A stretch of 64,000 nt of DNA. Origin: Acidicapsa acidisoli (lineage in GTDB: Bacteria > Acidobacteriota > Terriglobia > Terriglobales > Acidobacteriaceae). Shown piece after piece: positions 32,033 to 40,807 of this stretch. The stretch is taken from NCBI RefSeq assembly GCF_025685625.1, contig NZ_JAGSYI010000002.1, positions 744,001 to 808,000 on the forward strand. Reading direction: 5' to 3'. The position numbers were made by a program, and so were the translations under genes. A model generated the notes under the pieces. The model searched no databases. It was given only the letters and a program-made list of their open reading frames with translations, and had not been told where the DNA came from. Each line of letters begins with the position of its first letter. Position 1 is the first letter of the stretch.

Positions 32033-33487
32033 ATGGTTTCCGCACTCGCAGTAAAGCGGCTATTACGAATCCTGGCGTCTACGTGTATGATCGCGGCGAT
32101 CACGTGGATCGCCTATATCCTGCATGCGAAGGCCTTCATTGCGGGATTCCTATACCTCCTTCTCGTTTTGCCGATTGCATTTCTGTGGGGCTTTGTTGAA
32201 GCGACGATCGCATCGATCCTTGCGGTTTCCTGTCTGGATTATTTCTTTACTCAGCCTCTGCTCAACTTTTACATGTCGGACCCGCAGGACCTGTTTGCCC
32301 TGGCGGCCTTTGAGACGGTTGTATTGTTCATCAGCCGCCTGGCGGCCCGGTTGCGGAGACAGGCTTTGGAGACAGCGGAGCATCAGGCCAGCGCCGCCCG
32401 GCTTTACGCGATGAGCAAGGAGCTGCTTTTTATCGATCGGGGAGAACCGGTCGGCCCGCAGCTCGCACTACTGATTGCCGATGTCTTCGATGCTGCAACC
32501 GTAGCAATCTGGAACGCTCAGAGTGCGAAGCTGGATGCGGCGGGAACGCAGGGCATCACGGAAGACGAGATGAGAGCGGCCCATCTGCGCGAAAGCCCGC
32601 AGGACGATCACAAATCGGGCAAGCTCCTTCGCCCGCTCTCGCTCAGATCACGAAGGCTCGGGACTCTCTGCCTAGTGAGCGGTCCGAATAACAGGATCGA
32701 TGGGCGAAGCGCGGACGCGATTGCTTCCCTGGCCGCCATCGCTATGGAGCGGGAGCGCGCGTTTCTGGCAGAGAGCAGCGCCGAGGCGTCACGACAGAGC
32801 GAGCAGCTTCGTTCCGCTGTTCTGGACGGGCTGGCGCATGCATTCAAAACACCGCTTGCCACAATTCAGGCAGCTAGCTCCGGTCTTGTCGAAATCGGGA
32901 GGTTATCTGCGGTCGAAGAGGAGCTCGTTGCTGCGATTCAAACAGAGACGCAGCATCTCACGGATTTGACGACCCAGGCGTTGCAGACCGCAAGACTGGA
33001 AGACAAGCAGCTCAAGGTCAACAAAGAGCGCATACTCGTCGAGACATTCCTCCACACGGACTGGTCACAATTTGCGCACGGGCTGAAGGGTCATCCATTG
33101 AAAATTGAAGCACCGGATAAAGGCTGCTCGGTTTGGGCCGACCCCAGGCTGTTGCAGATGGCGCTGTCGCAGTTCCTCGATAACGCGTCTAAATATGCCG
33201 AGCCGGCATCGCCGATTCGATTGTGCGCGGCGGTTACGGACTCGGAGACGGTGTTCAGTGTTCATAACCGGGGTTCGTACATCTTTCCGGAAGAAGGGGA
33301 AAAGATCTTTCAGCGCTTCTACCGTTCCCCGGACTCGCGTTATCGTGCGCCGGGGACGGGCATCGGTTTGACCGTCGCGAAACAGATCGTGGAAGCTCAT
33401 CTAGGCCACGTCTGGATGGAAAGCGATGTGCACAGCGGAACTACGTTTTATATGGGTTTGCCACACATTCATCGGGAGGTGCGATGA
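32033..33487 (+). CDS. KdpD-like sensor histidine kinase lacking the N-terminal KdpD/Usp domains
   Basis: 484 residues. Residues 10-110 form the four-helix DUF4118 membrane domain of KdpD (ASTCMIAAITWIAYIL, FLYLLLVLPIAFLWG, DYFFTQPLLNFYMSDPQD, LAAFETVVLFISRLAARLR). A GAF-like domain follows (about 125-240). The HisKA H-box is GLAHAFKTPLATIQ (His near 273), with Phe-Lys replacing the usual Glu-Leu-Arg. The HATPase has FLDNASKYAEP and GTGIGLTVAKQI. Classical KdpD has about 400 extra N-terminal residues that sense the cytosol; they are absent. It overlaps the regulator gene by four bases. kdpFABC is not in the window, so the target is open. Confidence 0.88.
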   Translation: MVSALAVKRLLRILASTCMIAAITWIAYILHAKAFIAGFLYLLLVLPIAFLWGFVEATIASILAVSCLDYFFTQPLLNFYMSDPQDLFALAAFETVVLFISRLAARLRRQALETAEHQASAARLYAMSKELLFIDRGEPVGPQLALLIADVFDAATVAIWNAQSAKLDAAGTQGITEDEMRAAHLRESPQDDHKSGKLLRPLSLRSRRLGTLCLVSGPNNRIDGRSADAIASLAAIAMERERAFLAESSAEASRQSEQLRSAVLDGLAHAFKTPLATIQAASSGLVEIGRLSAVEEELVAAIQTETQHLTDLTTQALQTARLEDKQLKVNKERILVETFLHTDWSQFAHGLKGHPLKIEAPDKGCSVWADPRLLQMALSQFLDNASKYAEPASPIRLCAAVTDSETVFSVHNRGSYIFPEEGEKIFQRFYRSPDSRYRAPGTGIGLTVAKQIVEAHLGHVWMESDVHSGTTFYMGLPHIHREVR

Positions 33488-34182
33488 GCGAGGCTCAGGG
33501 CACGGTTCTTGTCGTTGAGGATGATGTTTCGCTGCGCCGTACCTTGCGCACAACGCTTACCGCATTGGGCTTTGATGTGGGCGAAGCGGGTACCGGCGAA
33601 GAAGCCCTGATGCGTCTGCGCATGGTGGATTATGAGGTGGTGCTACTGGACCTCAACATGCCGGGCATGGGAGGCATTGAAACCTGCCGCGCTATTCGAC
33701 GCGCTTACCCGCGCCTGCCGATTCTGATGCTGACAGTGCGAGACAGCGAGGACGATAAAGTGTTGGCGCTCGAGACAGGCGCGGATGACTACATCACCAA
33801 GCCTTTTCAGATGCGCGAACTGACGGCACGCATTCGTTCCGCGATTCGCCGCTTTCGTGCGCCGGAGATGAGCACGGAGACGCTGATCGAGGTTGGGCTG
33901 ATTACGCTCGATCCTGTCCGCCGCAAAGTCACCAAGGGAGATACTGCGGTGCATCTGACGCCGAGGGAGTTCAGTGTGCTGCAGTTGTTGATGGAGAACG
34001 CCGGAAAGCCGCTTCCGCATGTCAAGCTGCTGACTGCCGTTTGGGGGGAAGAATGCAGCGAGAATCGCGAGTACTTGCGCGTGCTGATGAGCACTCTGCG
34101 CAAGAAACTGGAGACAGATCCGGCGAACCCCGAATATCTGCTGACGGACAGCTACATCGGATACCGCTTCCGGGATAGATGA
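33484..34182 (+). CDS. KdpE-like OmpR-family response regulator
   Basis: 232 residues. The receiver domain has VLVVEDD, the phospho-acceptor Asp56 in VVLLDLNMPGMGG, the switch Thr in MLTVRDSEDDKV and Lys in DYITKPFQ. The OmpR-type winged helix (about 130-228) has HLTPREFSVLQLLMENAGKPLPHVKLLTAVWG and the C-terminal hairpin LLTDSYIGYRFRD. The ATG overlaps the kinase stop (ATGA), so the two are co-translated and form one two-component system. The closest known type is KdpE; the genes it controls cannot be seen here. Confidence 0.9.
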   Translation: MSEAQGTVLVVEDDVSLRRTLRTTLTALGFDVGEAGTGEEALMRLRMVDYEVVLLDLNMPGMGGIETCRAIRRAYPRLPILMLTVRDSEDDKVLALETGADDYITKPFQMRELTARIRSAIRRFRAPEMSTETLIEVGLITLDPVRRKVTKGDTAVHLTPREFSVLQLLMENAGKPLPHVKLLTAVWGEECSENREYLRVLMSTLRKKLETDPANPEYLLTDSYIGYRFRDR

Positions 34183-34279
34183 AAACCTCGCATGGCGGCG
34201 CGCATAGCCTCGACGGATCTTTAGATCGATATTGACTCAGGGCGGCTATGATAACTGGGATGCGAGGAGGTTCGGTGGA

Positions 34280-34777
34280 ATGGGGTTGAGCGAGGACTTG
34301 GAGCAGGTAGCAATGCAGGAAAATGCGTTGCAGTTGCCGCGACTGGACATGCAGGTGGCATGGGAACTGGGAAGCAGCCTTAGAACTATGGCGAAAGAGC
34401 GTGGAATGTCGGTGGTGATCGATGTCCGGCGTTTCGGCCAGCAGTTGTTCTACGTAGCGCTCGAAGGCACGACGCCGGACAATGCGGAATGGGTACGCCG
34501 CAAGAGCAATCTGGTGGCGCGTTTGCACCGCTCTTCCTATGCGATTGGCTTGAGCCTGAAGATCAAGAATGAGACGCTGCTCGAAAAGTACGGACTGCCG
34601 ATTGCAGACTATGTGGCTCATGGAGGTTCGTTCCCGCTCGCCGTCGCCGGAACGGGAGTGGTGGGCAGCGTGACCGTCTCCGGGCTGCCACAGCGCGAAG
34701 ATCATGAGCTTGTCGTGGAAGCACTCTGCGCCGCATTGAACCGGGATTACTCAGCGTTTCGGCTTCGCGCAGAGTAA
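34280..34777 (+). CDS. UPF0303 / haem-degrading-domain family protein
   Basis: 165 residues from the ATG at 34280, which has GGAGG at 34266-34270; the frame opens 48 bp earlier with TTG but without support. Family blocks are AEWVRRKSNLVARLHRSSYAIGL, DYVAHGGSFPLAVAGTGVVGSVTVSGLPQREDHELVV, typical of the UPF0303/PF03928 group (GlcG/HbpS-like fold). Some relatives bind haem or cobalamin, but the UPF0303 branch has no firm bacterial function. It is probably cytosolic, since no signal peptide is seen. It follows the KdpE-like gene by 97 bp and may be unlinked. Confidence 0.8.
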   Translation: MGLSEDLEQVAMQENALQLPRLDMQVAWELGSSLRTMAKERGMSVVIDVRRFGQQLFYVALEGTTPDNAEWVRRKSNLVARLHRSSYAIGLSLKIKNETLLEKYGLPIADYVAHGGSFPLAVAGTGVVGSVTVSGLPQREDHELVVEALCAALNRDYSAFRLRAE

Positions 34778-35140
34778 GACCTCTTCATTCAGCCGCAACA
34801 AGACCTGATATTCGGGGTCATACGCTCCTAGAGTCTCTACCAGTCAGACATTGGCGAAACAAACTCACGAACTTCGCGTCATGCTTCTTATCGGCAGCAT
34901 TGCATAGCATGCCGTTTCGAGCGCCTTGACGCCGCAGTGGTGACACGGAAGTTGCAATTTGCTCTATTGGCTCCTGCGCCAATGGCGTGGTAACGTGTGG
35001 AGGTGTACATTCGTGCACTCTAGGATATTTCTTTTTGTTTGCAGTATCTTTTGACACTGGGTCGATTTGAGACTGATCCGAGGCTGGATCGCGGCTGAAC
35101 CCAGTGCTTTTATTGCTTTGACGAAAGCCAGGCCGAGACG
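34778..35140. other. Intergenic region upstream of the Ser/Thr kinase gene
   Basis: 363 bp without a supported gene. TTGACA at 35051-35056 is a consensus -35, but the hexamer 17 bp on (TGATCC) is a poor -10. A 6-bp hairpin (ATTGGC/GCCAAT, 34966-34983) is present. The promoter of the kinase gene should be here. Confidence 0.35.
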
Positions 35141-38100
35141 ATGGATGCAACCTCCGCAGGGATGATTGGCAAGTACCAGGTCATAAGGGTGCTCGGACGC
35201 GGGGGCATGGGCGAAGTTCTTCTCGCACAGGATGACCTCGGACGCCGAGTCGCAATCAAGAGGCCATTCAAATCTGCGATGGAGGATGGGTTGGCCCGCT
35301 TCAAACTGGAAGCGCGAGCGTCGACTCTCAGCCATCCCAACATTCCCGTCGTATACGAAATGGGGATGCAGGATGGATTGCCGTTTATCGCCATGGAGTT
35401 TGTCGAAGGGGACCCGCTCGACAAGCTCATCGCGTCGAATAAGCCGCTGGAACTGATCACGAAGCTGAGCATCATTGAGCAGGTCTGCTCGGGTCTCGGC
35501 CATGCCCATCAGAAAGGCATCATCCACCGGGATATCAAGCCTGCGAACGTCATTGTGCAGCCGAATGGCGTGGCGAAAATCATTGACTTCGGTATCGCCA
35601 AGATTCAAAACCTGGAGCAGACCTCCGGCCTTACGCAGACCAGCCAGATCATCGGTTCGCTCCACTATATTGCGCCAGAGCGATTCAAGGGCGAAGCGAT
35701 CGACGGCCGCGTGGATATCTTTTCCGCCGGCGTCATGCTGTATCTGCTTCTGACCGGGAATTTGCCCTTCGGCGGCGGCGAGGCCACTGCCTCTTACCGG
35801 ATCGTGAATGAGGCGCACACCTCGCTGAGTTCCCACATCCGCGATTACCCGCCGGCGCTGGACGGGATTATGGATCAGGCGCTAGCGAAGGATCCGGAAG
35901 ACCGCTTCCCAACGGCTGAGGACTTTGCGGACGCACTGCACGATGTCATCGAAGATCTGAAAAAGACTCGCGTCTTCCAGTTGGTTGATGATGCCGAGCG
36001 GCTCAACATTGAGAGTCGCTTCGCGCCAGCCTTGGAACTGCTCGATGAAGCGTTGAAGCTTGACCCGGCCAACACGCAGGCTCGAAAGCTGCGCCGGTTT
36101 GTCCGGGAGCACCAGGAGCGGCAAAGGCGCGCAGAACGCTTGCGGGAGATCATTGCGCGCGCAGAGGAAGCGCTTGCCGCCGAGAACTATCCGGAGGCAC
36201 TGGCGCTGCTCAAAGAAGCGCAGAAGTTGGACGCGACCTTCCCGGAGCTGGCAGAGAAGATTCAGGTGGTCGAAGAGAAGAAGCGCCGCTACGAGCTGAG
36301 CGTTGCCGCGCTGACCGAGGCCGCAGCGGCCAAGGATCGCGGCGATCTTACAGCGGCGCTGCGGATCACCGAGAAGGCAATCCAACAGGATCCTGAGAAT
36401 ACCAAGCTGATCGGAGTGCGCGGCGCGCTGGTCAAGCAACTGGAGACGGAGGCGCTCCAAGGCAAAGTTCTGGCGCTGATCGAATCGGCACGTCGTGAGA
36501 TTGCGGTGCAGCATTTTCCGGTTGCCGAACAGCTTCTGAAAGAAGCGGAGGGTATCGACCCCTCTCACCCGAAGATTGACGAGTTGCGCAGAGAACTGAC
36601 CAAGGTCAGGGAGTCGGAAGAACGCCGCCAGCTTCTGGAAGAGATTCACAGGCGAATCAACGAGTTTTTGCGCTCGGACAACTACGAGCAGGCAGCCGAC
36701 CTGCTCAATCGCGCCATCGACAAGCTGCCGGCGGAGACTTCCCTGCACCGGCTCAAGGTCGAGGTCGATACAGCGGCGCGCAAATTCAACGCCAAGCAAA
36801 TCGTGGATGGCGCCATTGGTTCCGCCAGGGAACTCTTCCCTACGAATCCCCTCGAGGCGCTCTCTGGTCTGCAAAAGGCGATCGAGCAGATGCCCGGCGA
36901 AGAGCGGCTCGTCTCTTACGAACGGACGCTGCGACAGGAGTACGAATCACATCGCGTCGAACAACTGCTGGCGGATACTCTGCGCAAGGCCCGGGATCTG
37001 ATTTCGGAGCGGGAGTTCGAAAAGGCGATCCTGGTTCTGGAGACGTATCAGCTGGAGTCCGGCAATCAGGCCGATGTGGGCGACCTGCTTACCTTTGCGC
37101 GGAACGAACTGGCAGGAAAGCAACGCCGCATGCTGGTGGAGCGGACAACAGCCGAGGTCCGTTCTCTCATTCGAGACGAACGACTGGAGGATGCCATTCG
37201 CGTGCTCGAACCTGCGATTCGAGATTCGGGCGACGCAACGCTGACGCGCCTTCTAGAAGAGGTCCGAGAGCAACAGGCCTCCGTTGCGCGCAAGCTCGAA
37301 GTATTGCAAAAGCGCGTTACCCTGTTGCGGGAGAACGGCGAGCTTGACGAGGCTGTTCAGGTGCTTCAGGAGCACCTTGCGCTAGCGCCGAAGAGTCCGC
37401 GGGTGCAGGAACTGCTGACGGCCGTGACAGCCGAGCGCGATCACAGACAGGTTACGAATCAAGCGATCACGGTTGCGCGACAAGCGACGCAACGCCACGA
37501 GTTCCCCGCAGCGCTCGAAGCACTGCAAGCGGTGGTGCATGCGTATGGTGACTCCGCGGAGTTGACGCGGGAGATTCAGCAGGTTGAGGCCGCGCGCGCT
37601 GCTTACGCTACGGAGATTGTCGGCAAATCAATCGAGGCAGCGCGGGCGGCCTTGCTCAAGAGCGATGCGGATGGGGCGCTGACGGCATTGAAATCTGCGA
37701 GCGCAATGATGGAGTTCGCAGACGCTGCCAAGCAAGCGGACTGGAAACGAATTGCGCAGGCGGCCAAAAAGGCTCTTCAACAGCCGGCCTCGGCTACGTC
37801 GGCTGGCGCCGAGTTCATCGGAGCGATCAGCGATGCGCCGGCTGCAAAATCGCGCACTCCTCTCATTCTGGGTGTGGCTGGCGCGTGCGTGGTGCTTGCG
37901 GGCGCTGGTGGTTTCTTCTGGTGGAAGAGCCAGCCAGCACCCCAGCCGGTTGGTCCGACTGAGGCGCATATTCGAATCGCGAAAGCTCCTCCCGGCGCAC
38001 TGGTTTCGATTGACGGGGGCAAGCCGCAGCCTGCCGATGCCAACGGTGAGTTGATGGTCCAAGTGCAACCCGGGTCCCATGTGCTGGACGTTTCCAAGGA

Positions 38101-39274
38101 TGGCTTCGATCCCTTTACCGACAAGATCCAGGTCGGCGCGGGAGAGACGGTGCAGGATTATGTCTCGCTGACCAAACAGCCGGTCGCGGCGAAGGCGGGA
38201 ACCTTCTCGCCAGCGGGAAACCTGCCGGAGTTCAAAGTCGCGGTCGATGGGAAGAACAGAGGCTTGATGCGCGCAGGCGCGCACCTGATTCTGGAAGAAG
38301 GCTCGCATAAGATTCGGTATTCGAACCCGGATGATTCAGACTCCCAGGAACATACGATCCAGATCGCGGCGGGTCAGAATATCGCGGATACCTTCACGCT
38401 AAAGCCGCCTGCGCCTCCGAAGCCGGTTCAGAATACCCCACCGGGGGTGTTAGCCGGCAAACTCGCGATTCAGACCGTTCCGGGCGCACAGATCGTTGTC
38501 GATGGACAGCACAAAGCGACAGCCGACGGTTCGGGCAATTATCTGTTCGATAGCCTGCCCGCAGGCCAGCATGTGGTGGATATTGCTTCGGACAAGTACC
38601 AGCCGGTTCAAGGGCGCCAAGTCAACGTTATCGGCGGCCAGACCCAATCGCTCAACGTTCAACTGACTCCGATACCGCAAGCTCCAACAACGGGTGGACT
38701 TGCGATCCAGACGACTGCTGGCGCGACGGTCTCTATCGATGGTCAACGCAAAGGCGCTGCGGATGGCTCGGGCAGGTTTGCGTTGGATGGTCTGCAGCCC
38801 GGTCCGCACTCGATTGACATCTCTTTGGACAAGTACCAGGCGATGCAGGAGCGGTTCTCCGTCACAGCAGGACAAACCCAGACCGTCTTTGCCCAGTTGC
38901 AGCCGGTACCGCAGGAACAAGCCGTTCAGCCGAAGCCTGTGGATACCAGCGCGGCGGATACACAGGCAATCCAGGAAGCCCTCGAACGGTTTGAGGCGGC
39001 ATTTGACGGCCGCAGCGTCGCCAAGCTGCAAACGGAATGGCTGGATATAGGCAAGCAGCGTGGCAAGCAGCTCGACGACCTTTTCCATAACTTCGACTAT
39101 GCGCAGATTACGGAAAAATGCTCGGGAACACCAACAATTTCCGGTGGAAGCGCCGAGTGGAAGTGCAACGAGCTGGTACAGTTCCAAAAGGGCGTTTGGC
39201 TGAAGGCACAGCCCAAGACCCTGTATTTTGTGAAGCAGGGTAACCGTTGGGTAATGAAAGATAAGTTGCCGTGA
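35141..39274 (+). CDS. Transmembrane Ser/Thr protein kinase with TPR-like and PEGA domains
   Basis: 1377 residues. Kinase domain about 12-275: Gly loop LGRGGMGEVLLAQ, ATP Lys in VAIKRP, catalytic HRDIKPANVIV, DFGIAK, and a normal APE-like PER. Residues 280-890 are helical repeats with TPR character (ALELLDEALKLDPANTQARKLRR; ALALLKEAQKLD). A single TM (LILGVAGACVVLAGAGGFFWW) lies near 907-928. The exported part has four PEGA-like units (VSIDGGKPQPAD; VAVDGKNRG; IVVDGQHKATADGSG; VSIDGQRKGAADGSG) and an NTF2-like C-terminal domain from about 1265 (IQEALERFEAAFDGRSVAKL). It presumably senses the envelope and phosphorylates cytosolic targets. With the PP2C gene at 49318 and T6SS genes nearby, a PpkA-like role is plausible but inferred. 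Confidence 0.9.
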   Translation: MDATSAGMIGKYQVIRVLGRGGMGEVLLAQDDLGRRVAIKRPFKSAMEDGLARFKLEARASTLSHPNIPVVYEMGMQDGLPFIAMEFVEGDPLDKLIASNKPLELITKLSIIEQVCSGLGHAHQKGIIHRDIKPANVIVQPNGVAKIIDFGIAKIQNLEQTSGLTQTSQIIGSLHYIAPERFKGEAIDGRVDIFSAGVMLYLLLTGNLPFGGGEATASYRIVNEAHTSLSSHIRDYPPALDGIMDQALAKDPEDRFPTAEDFADALHDVIEDLKKTRVFQLVDDAERLNIESRFAPALELLDEALKLDPANTQARKLRRFVREHQERQRRAERLREIIARAEEALAAENYPEALALLKEAQKLDATFPELAEKIQVVEEKKRRYELSVAALTEAAAAKDRGDLTAALRITEKAIQQDPENTKLIGVRGALVKQLETEALQGKVLALIESARREIAVQHFPVAEQLLKEAEGIDPSHPKIDELRRELTKVRESEERRQLLEEIHRRINEFLRSDNYEQAADLLNRAIDKLPAETSLHRLKVEVDTAARKFNAKQIVDGAIGSARELFPTNPLEALSGLQKAIEQMPGEERLVSYERTLRQEYESHRVEQLLADTLRKARDLISEREFEKAILVLETYQLESGNQADVGDLLTFARNELAGKQRRMLVERTTAEVRSLIRDERLEDAIRVLEPAIRDSGDATLTRLLEEVREQQASVARKLEVLQKRVTLLRENGELDEAVQVLQEHLALAPKSPRVQELLTAVTAERDHRQVTNQAITVARQATQRHEFPAALEALQAVVHAYGDSAELTREIQQVEAARAAYATEIVGKSIEAARAALLKSDADGALTALKSASAMMEFADAAKQADWKRIAQAAKKALQQPASATSAGAEFIGAISDAPAAKSRTPLILGVAGACVVLAGAGGFFWWKSQPAPQPVGPTEAHIRIAKAPPGALVSIDGGKPQPADANGELMVQVQPGSHVLDVSKDGFDPFTDKIQVGAGETVQDYVSLTKQPVAAKAGTFSPAGNLPEFKVAVDGKNRGLMRAGAHLILEEGSHKIRYSNPDDSDSQEHTIQIAAGQNIADTFTLKPPAPPKPVQNTPPGVLAGKLAIQTVPGAQIVVDGQHKATADGSGNYLFDSLPAGQHVVDIASDKYQPVQGRQVNVIGGQTQSLNVQLTPIPQAPTTGGLAIQTTAGATVSIDGQRKGAADGSGRFALDGLQPGPHSIDISLDKYQAMQERFSVTAGQTQTVFAQLQPVPQEQAVQPKPVDTSAADTQAIQEALERFEAAFDGRSVAKLQTEWLDIGKQRGKQLDDLFHNFDYAQITEKCSGTPTISGGSAEWKCNELVQFQKGVWLKAQPKTLYFVKQGNRWVMKDKLP

Positions 39275-39360
39275 TTGGATGCTGAGAAGTTATCGGTAAA
39301 GTATGTCCGCCGCAAGGCCCTGAATTCCGTAATCTTATATAAACCATCAAAGGCATAGGA

Positions 39361-39389
39361 AGCAGCGTGATTCAAAAGAGCACGCTGCT
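39361..39389. terminator. Hairpin between convergent genes, possible bidirectional terminator
   Basis: AGCAGCGTG (39361-39369) and CACGCTGCT (39381-39389) are perfectly complementary over 9 bp with an 11-nt loop. It lies between the convergent kinase gene (stop 39274) and outer-membrane gene (stop 39414). T-tracts are weak on both sides, so efficiency is uncertain. Confidence 0.5.
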
Positions 39390-39413
39390 CTACTTTCGCG
39401 CCCCAGAGAAGGT

Positions 39414-40691
39414 CTACCTTGTTTTGAAGCTGTAGGAGATGCCGCCGGAAGGCGAAGGATCCGGGCGCAGACCTACGTTGTTCAATTGCAACAGGACATT
39501 TCCGTAGAGAATCAGCTTCATCTTTCGGAACGGCTTCCACTTAAGGCCGCCGCTGAAGTTTGCGGTCGTGTACGTATCCTGAAACGTGTTGACGGTAGTC
39601 AGCGTTGCCGAGGTGGTACTGGGAGTTGGCGGCGTGGCGTAATCCAAGGATACTGTTCCTGTGGCAATCGAATTCGCGTTCGCAGACTGAGTGGAAATCA
39701 CATCACCGGAGATCGTCAGGTGACGGTTGACTCCGTAGTCCGCGCCCCCGACGAATTGAACTCCTCCCGGTAATTGCCGGTTCGGACCAGTGCCACTGGG
39801 ATTCAGCAGTACCGAGTTGGTGTTCCATTGGTAGGCAATCTTGGCATGAGGGGATACGCGCCACTTGTAGGACGTGAGGGCATAAAGATTCACGCCGTAG
39901 GCGCCCGAGCCAAGATAGTTCAGGGCGTCTCCGGTTGGCAGGCGAAGCACGCCGCCGGCTGCGAGCGAGCCACGCCCACCGTCCCCGCCACTCCACAGAA
40001 CGTGCTTTACATTGATGGCCACATCGCCGATGCCATTTGCGAAGCCAGGAACATAGGTGTTTCCAATTCCGTTGGTGGAGACGATCTGGCCCTGCGTGTT
40101 CAGGTTGTAAGCGGTCGCGCTGATCGCTCCCGCGCCGATCGAAACTCGTGCGTAGGGAACAATGACGGTGATGTCTGTGTTCTTTGGTAGCCCATATGTG
40201 GCCAAAGCTACGTATTGGTTGTATTTGAAGCTGATGTGCTGCTGCTGTTCGATGTACTGATTCGAGCCGTTTCCAGACGCGAAATATGCGAACGGCACCG
40301 ATGCCAGGTTGATGCCGTCCAAGTGATTGAAGGTGAACTGCTGAAAGTTGAAGCCGAAGACAAGGTTCCCGCGACCGACGGAGTCCGGACGGTCAACAAG
40401 AATTGGGCCGAGATTATCAAACACCTCCGGATTGCCCTTCACGACGAGCACCGCTGTTCCAGGAGCCGAGACGGCAAGCGGCAACTGGCTCAACTGAGCG
40501 CCGATGGAACCGTCGATTGCCGCTGCCGTCGCAACGCCCGTCAAGCCCGCATTGCCGACACTTGCGTTGGTGGTGAATGGAATCAAGCAAACCAGTGGGA
40601 GTTTCCCGGTGGCGCTGCAGTTGACCTGCGCCTGCGCACTCATGCATCCCGCGCACCAAAGTAAGAGAACCATTAACTTGCTCTTTGTCAT
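39414..40691 (-). CDS. Outer-membrane beta-barrel protein, phenol MetA-like transporter type
   Basis: About 425 residues from the ATG at 40691, where GAGGA sits 7 nt upstream; the frame extends to 40760 without support. A signal peptide follows (LMVLLLWCAGCMSAQAQ). The rest shows long amphipathic strand pairs: NLVFGFNFQQFTFNHLDG, HISFKYNQYVALATYGLPKNTDITVIVPYARVSIG, GDVAINVKHVLWSGG, LAAGGVLRLPTGDALNYLGSGAYGVNLYALTSYKW, and the terminal LKLILYGNVLLQLNNVGL-like strands with GGISYSFKTR. The GDVAINVKH...RLPTGDA pattern is typical of the MetA-pathway-of-phenol-degradation outer-membrane family. Substrate unknown. It lies 116 bp downstream of the giant repeat protein, same strand. Confidence 0.7.
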   Translation of the reverse strand: MTKSKLMVLLLWCAGCMSAQAQVNCSATGKLPLVCLIPFTTNASVGNAGLTGVATAAAIDGSIGAQLSQLPLAVSAPGTAVLVVKGNPEVFDNLGPILVDRPDSVGRGNLVFGFNFQQFTFNHLDGINLASVPFAYFASGNGSNQYIEQQQHISFKYNQYVALATYGLPKNTDITVIVPYARVSIGAGAISATAYNLNTQGQIVSTNGIGNTYVPGFANGIGDVAINVKHVLWSGGDGGRGSLAAGGVLRLPTGDALNYLGSGAYGVNLYALTSYKWRVSPHAKIAYQWNTNSVLLNPSGTGPNRQLPGGVQFVGGADYGVNRHLTISGDVISTQSANANSIATGTVSLDYATPPTPSTTSATLTTVNTFQDTYTTANFSGGLKWKPFRKMKLILYGNVLLQLNNVGLRPDPSPSGGISYSFKTR

Positions 40692-40807
40692 CGTCATATC
40701 CTCACTCAGTTTGCGATCCTCGACTTTGCCGTTGGACCACGTTAATCCGCTCCAGAACACACTTCAATCCTTACCTAGAGCAGCGAAACTGCGCTGCCAG
40801 GCTTTGC

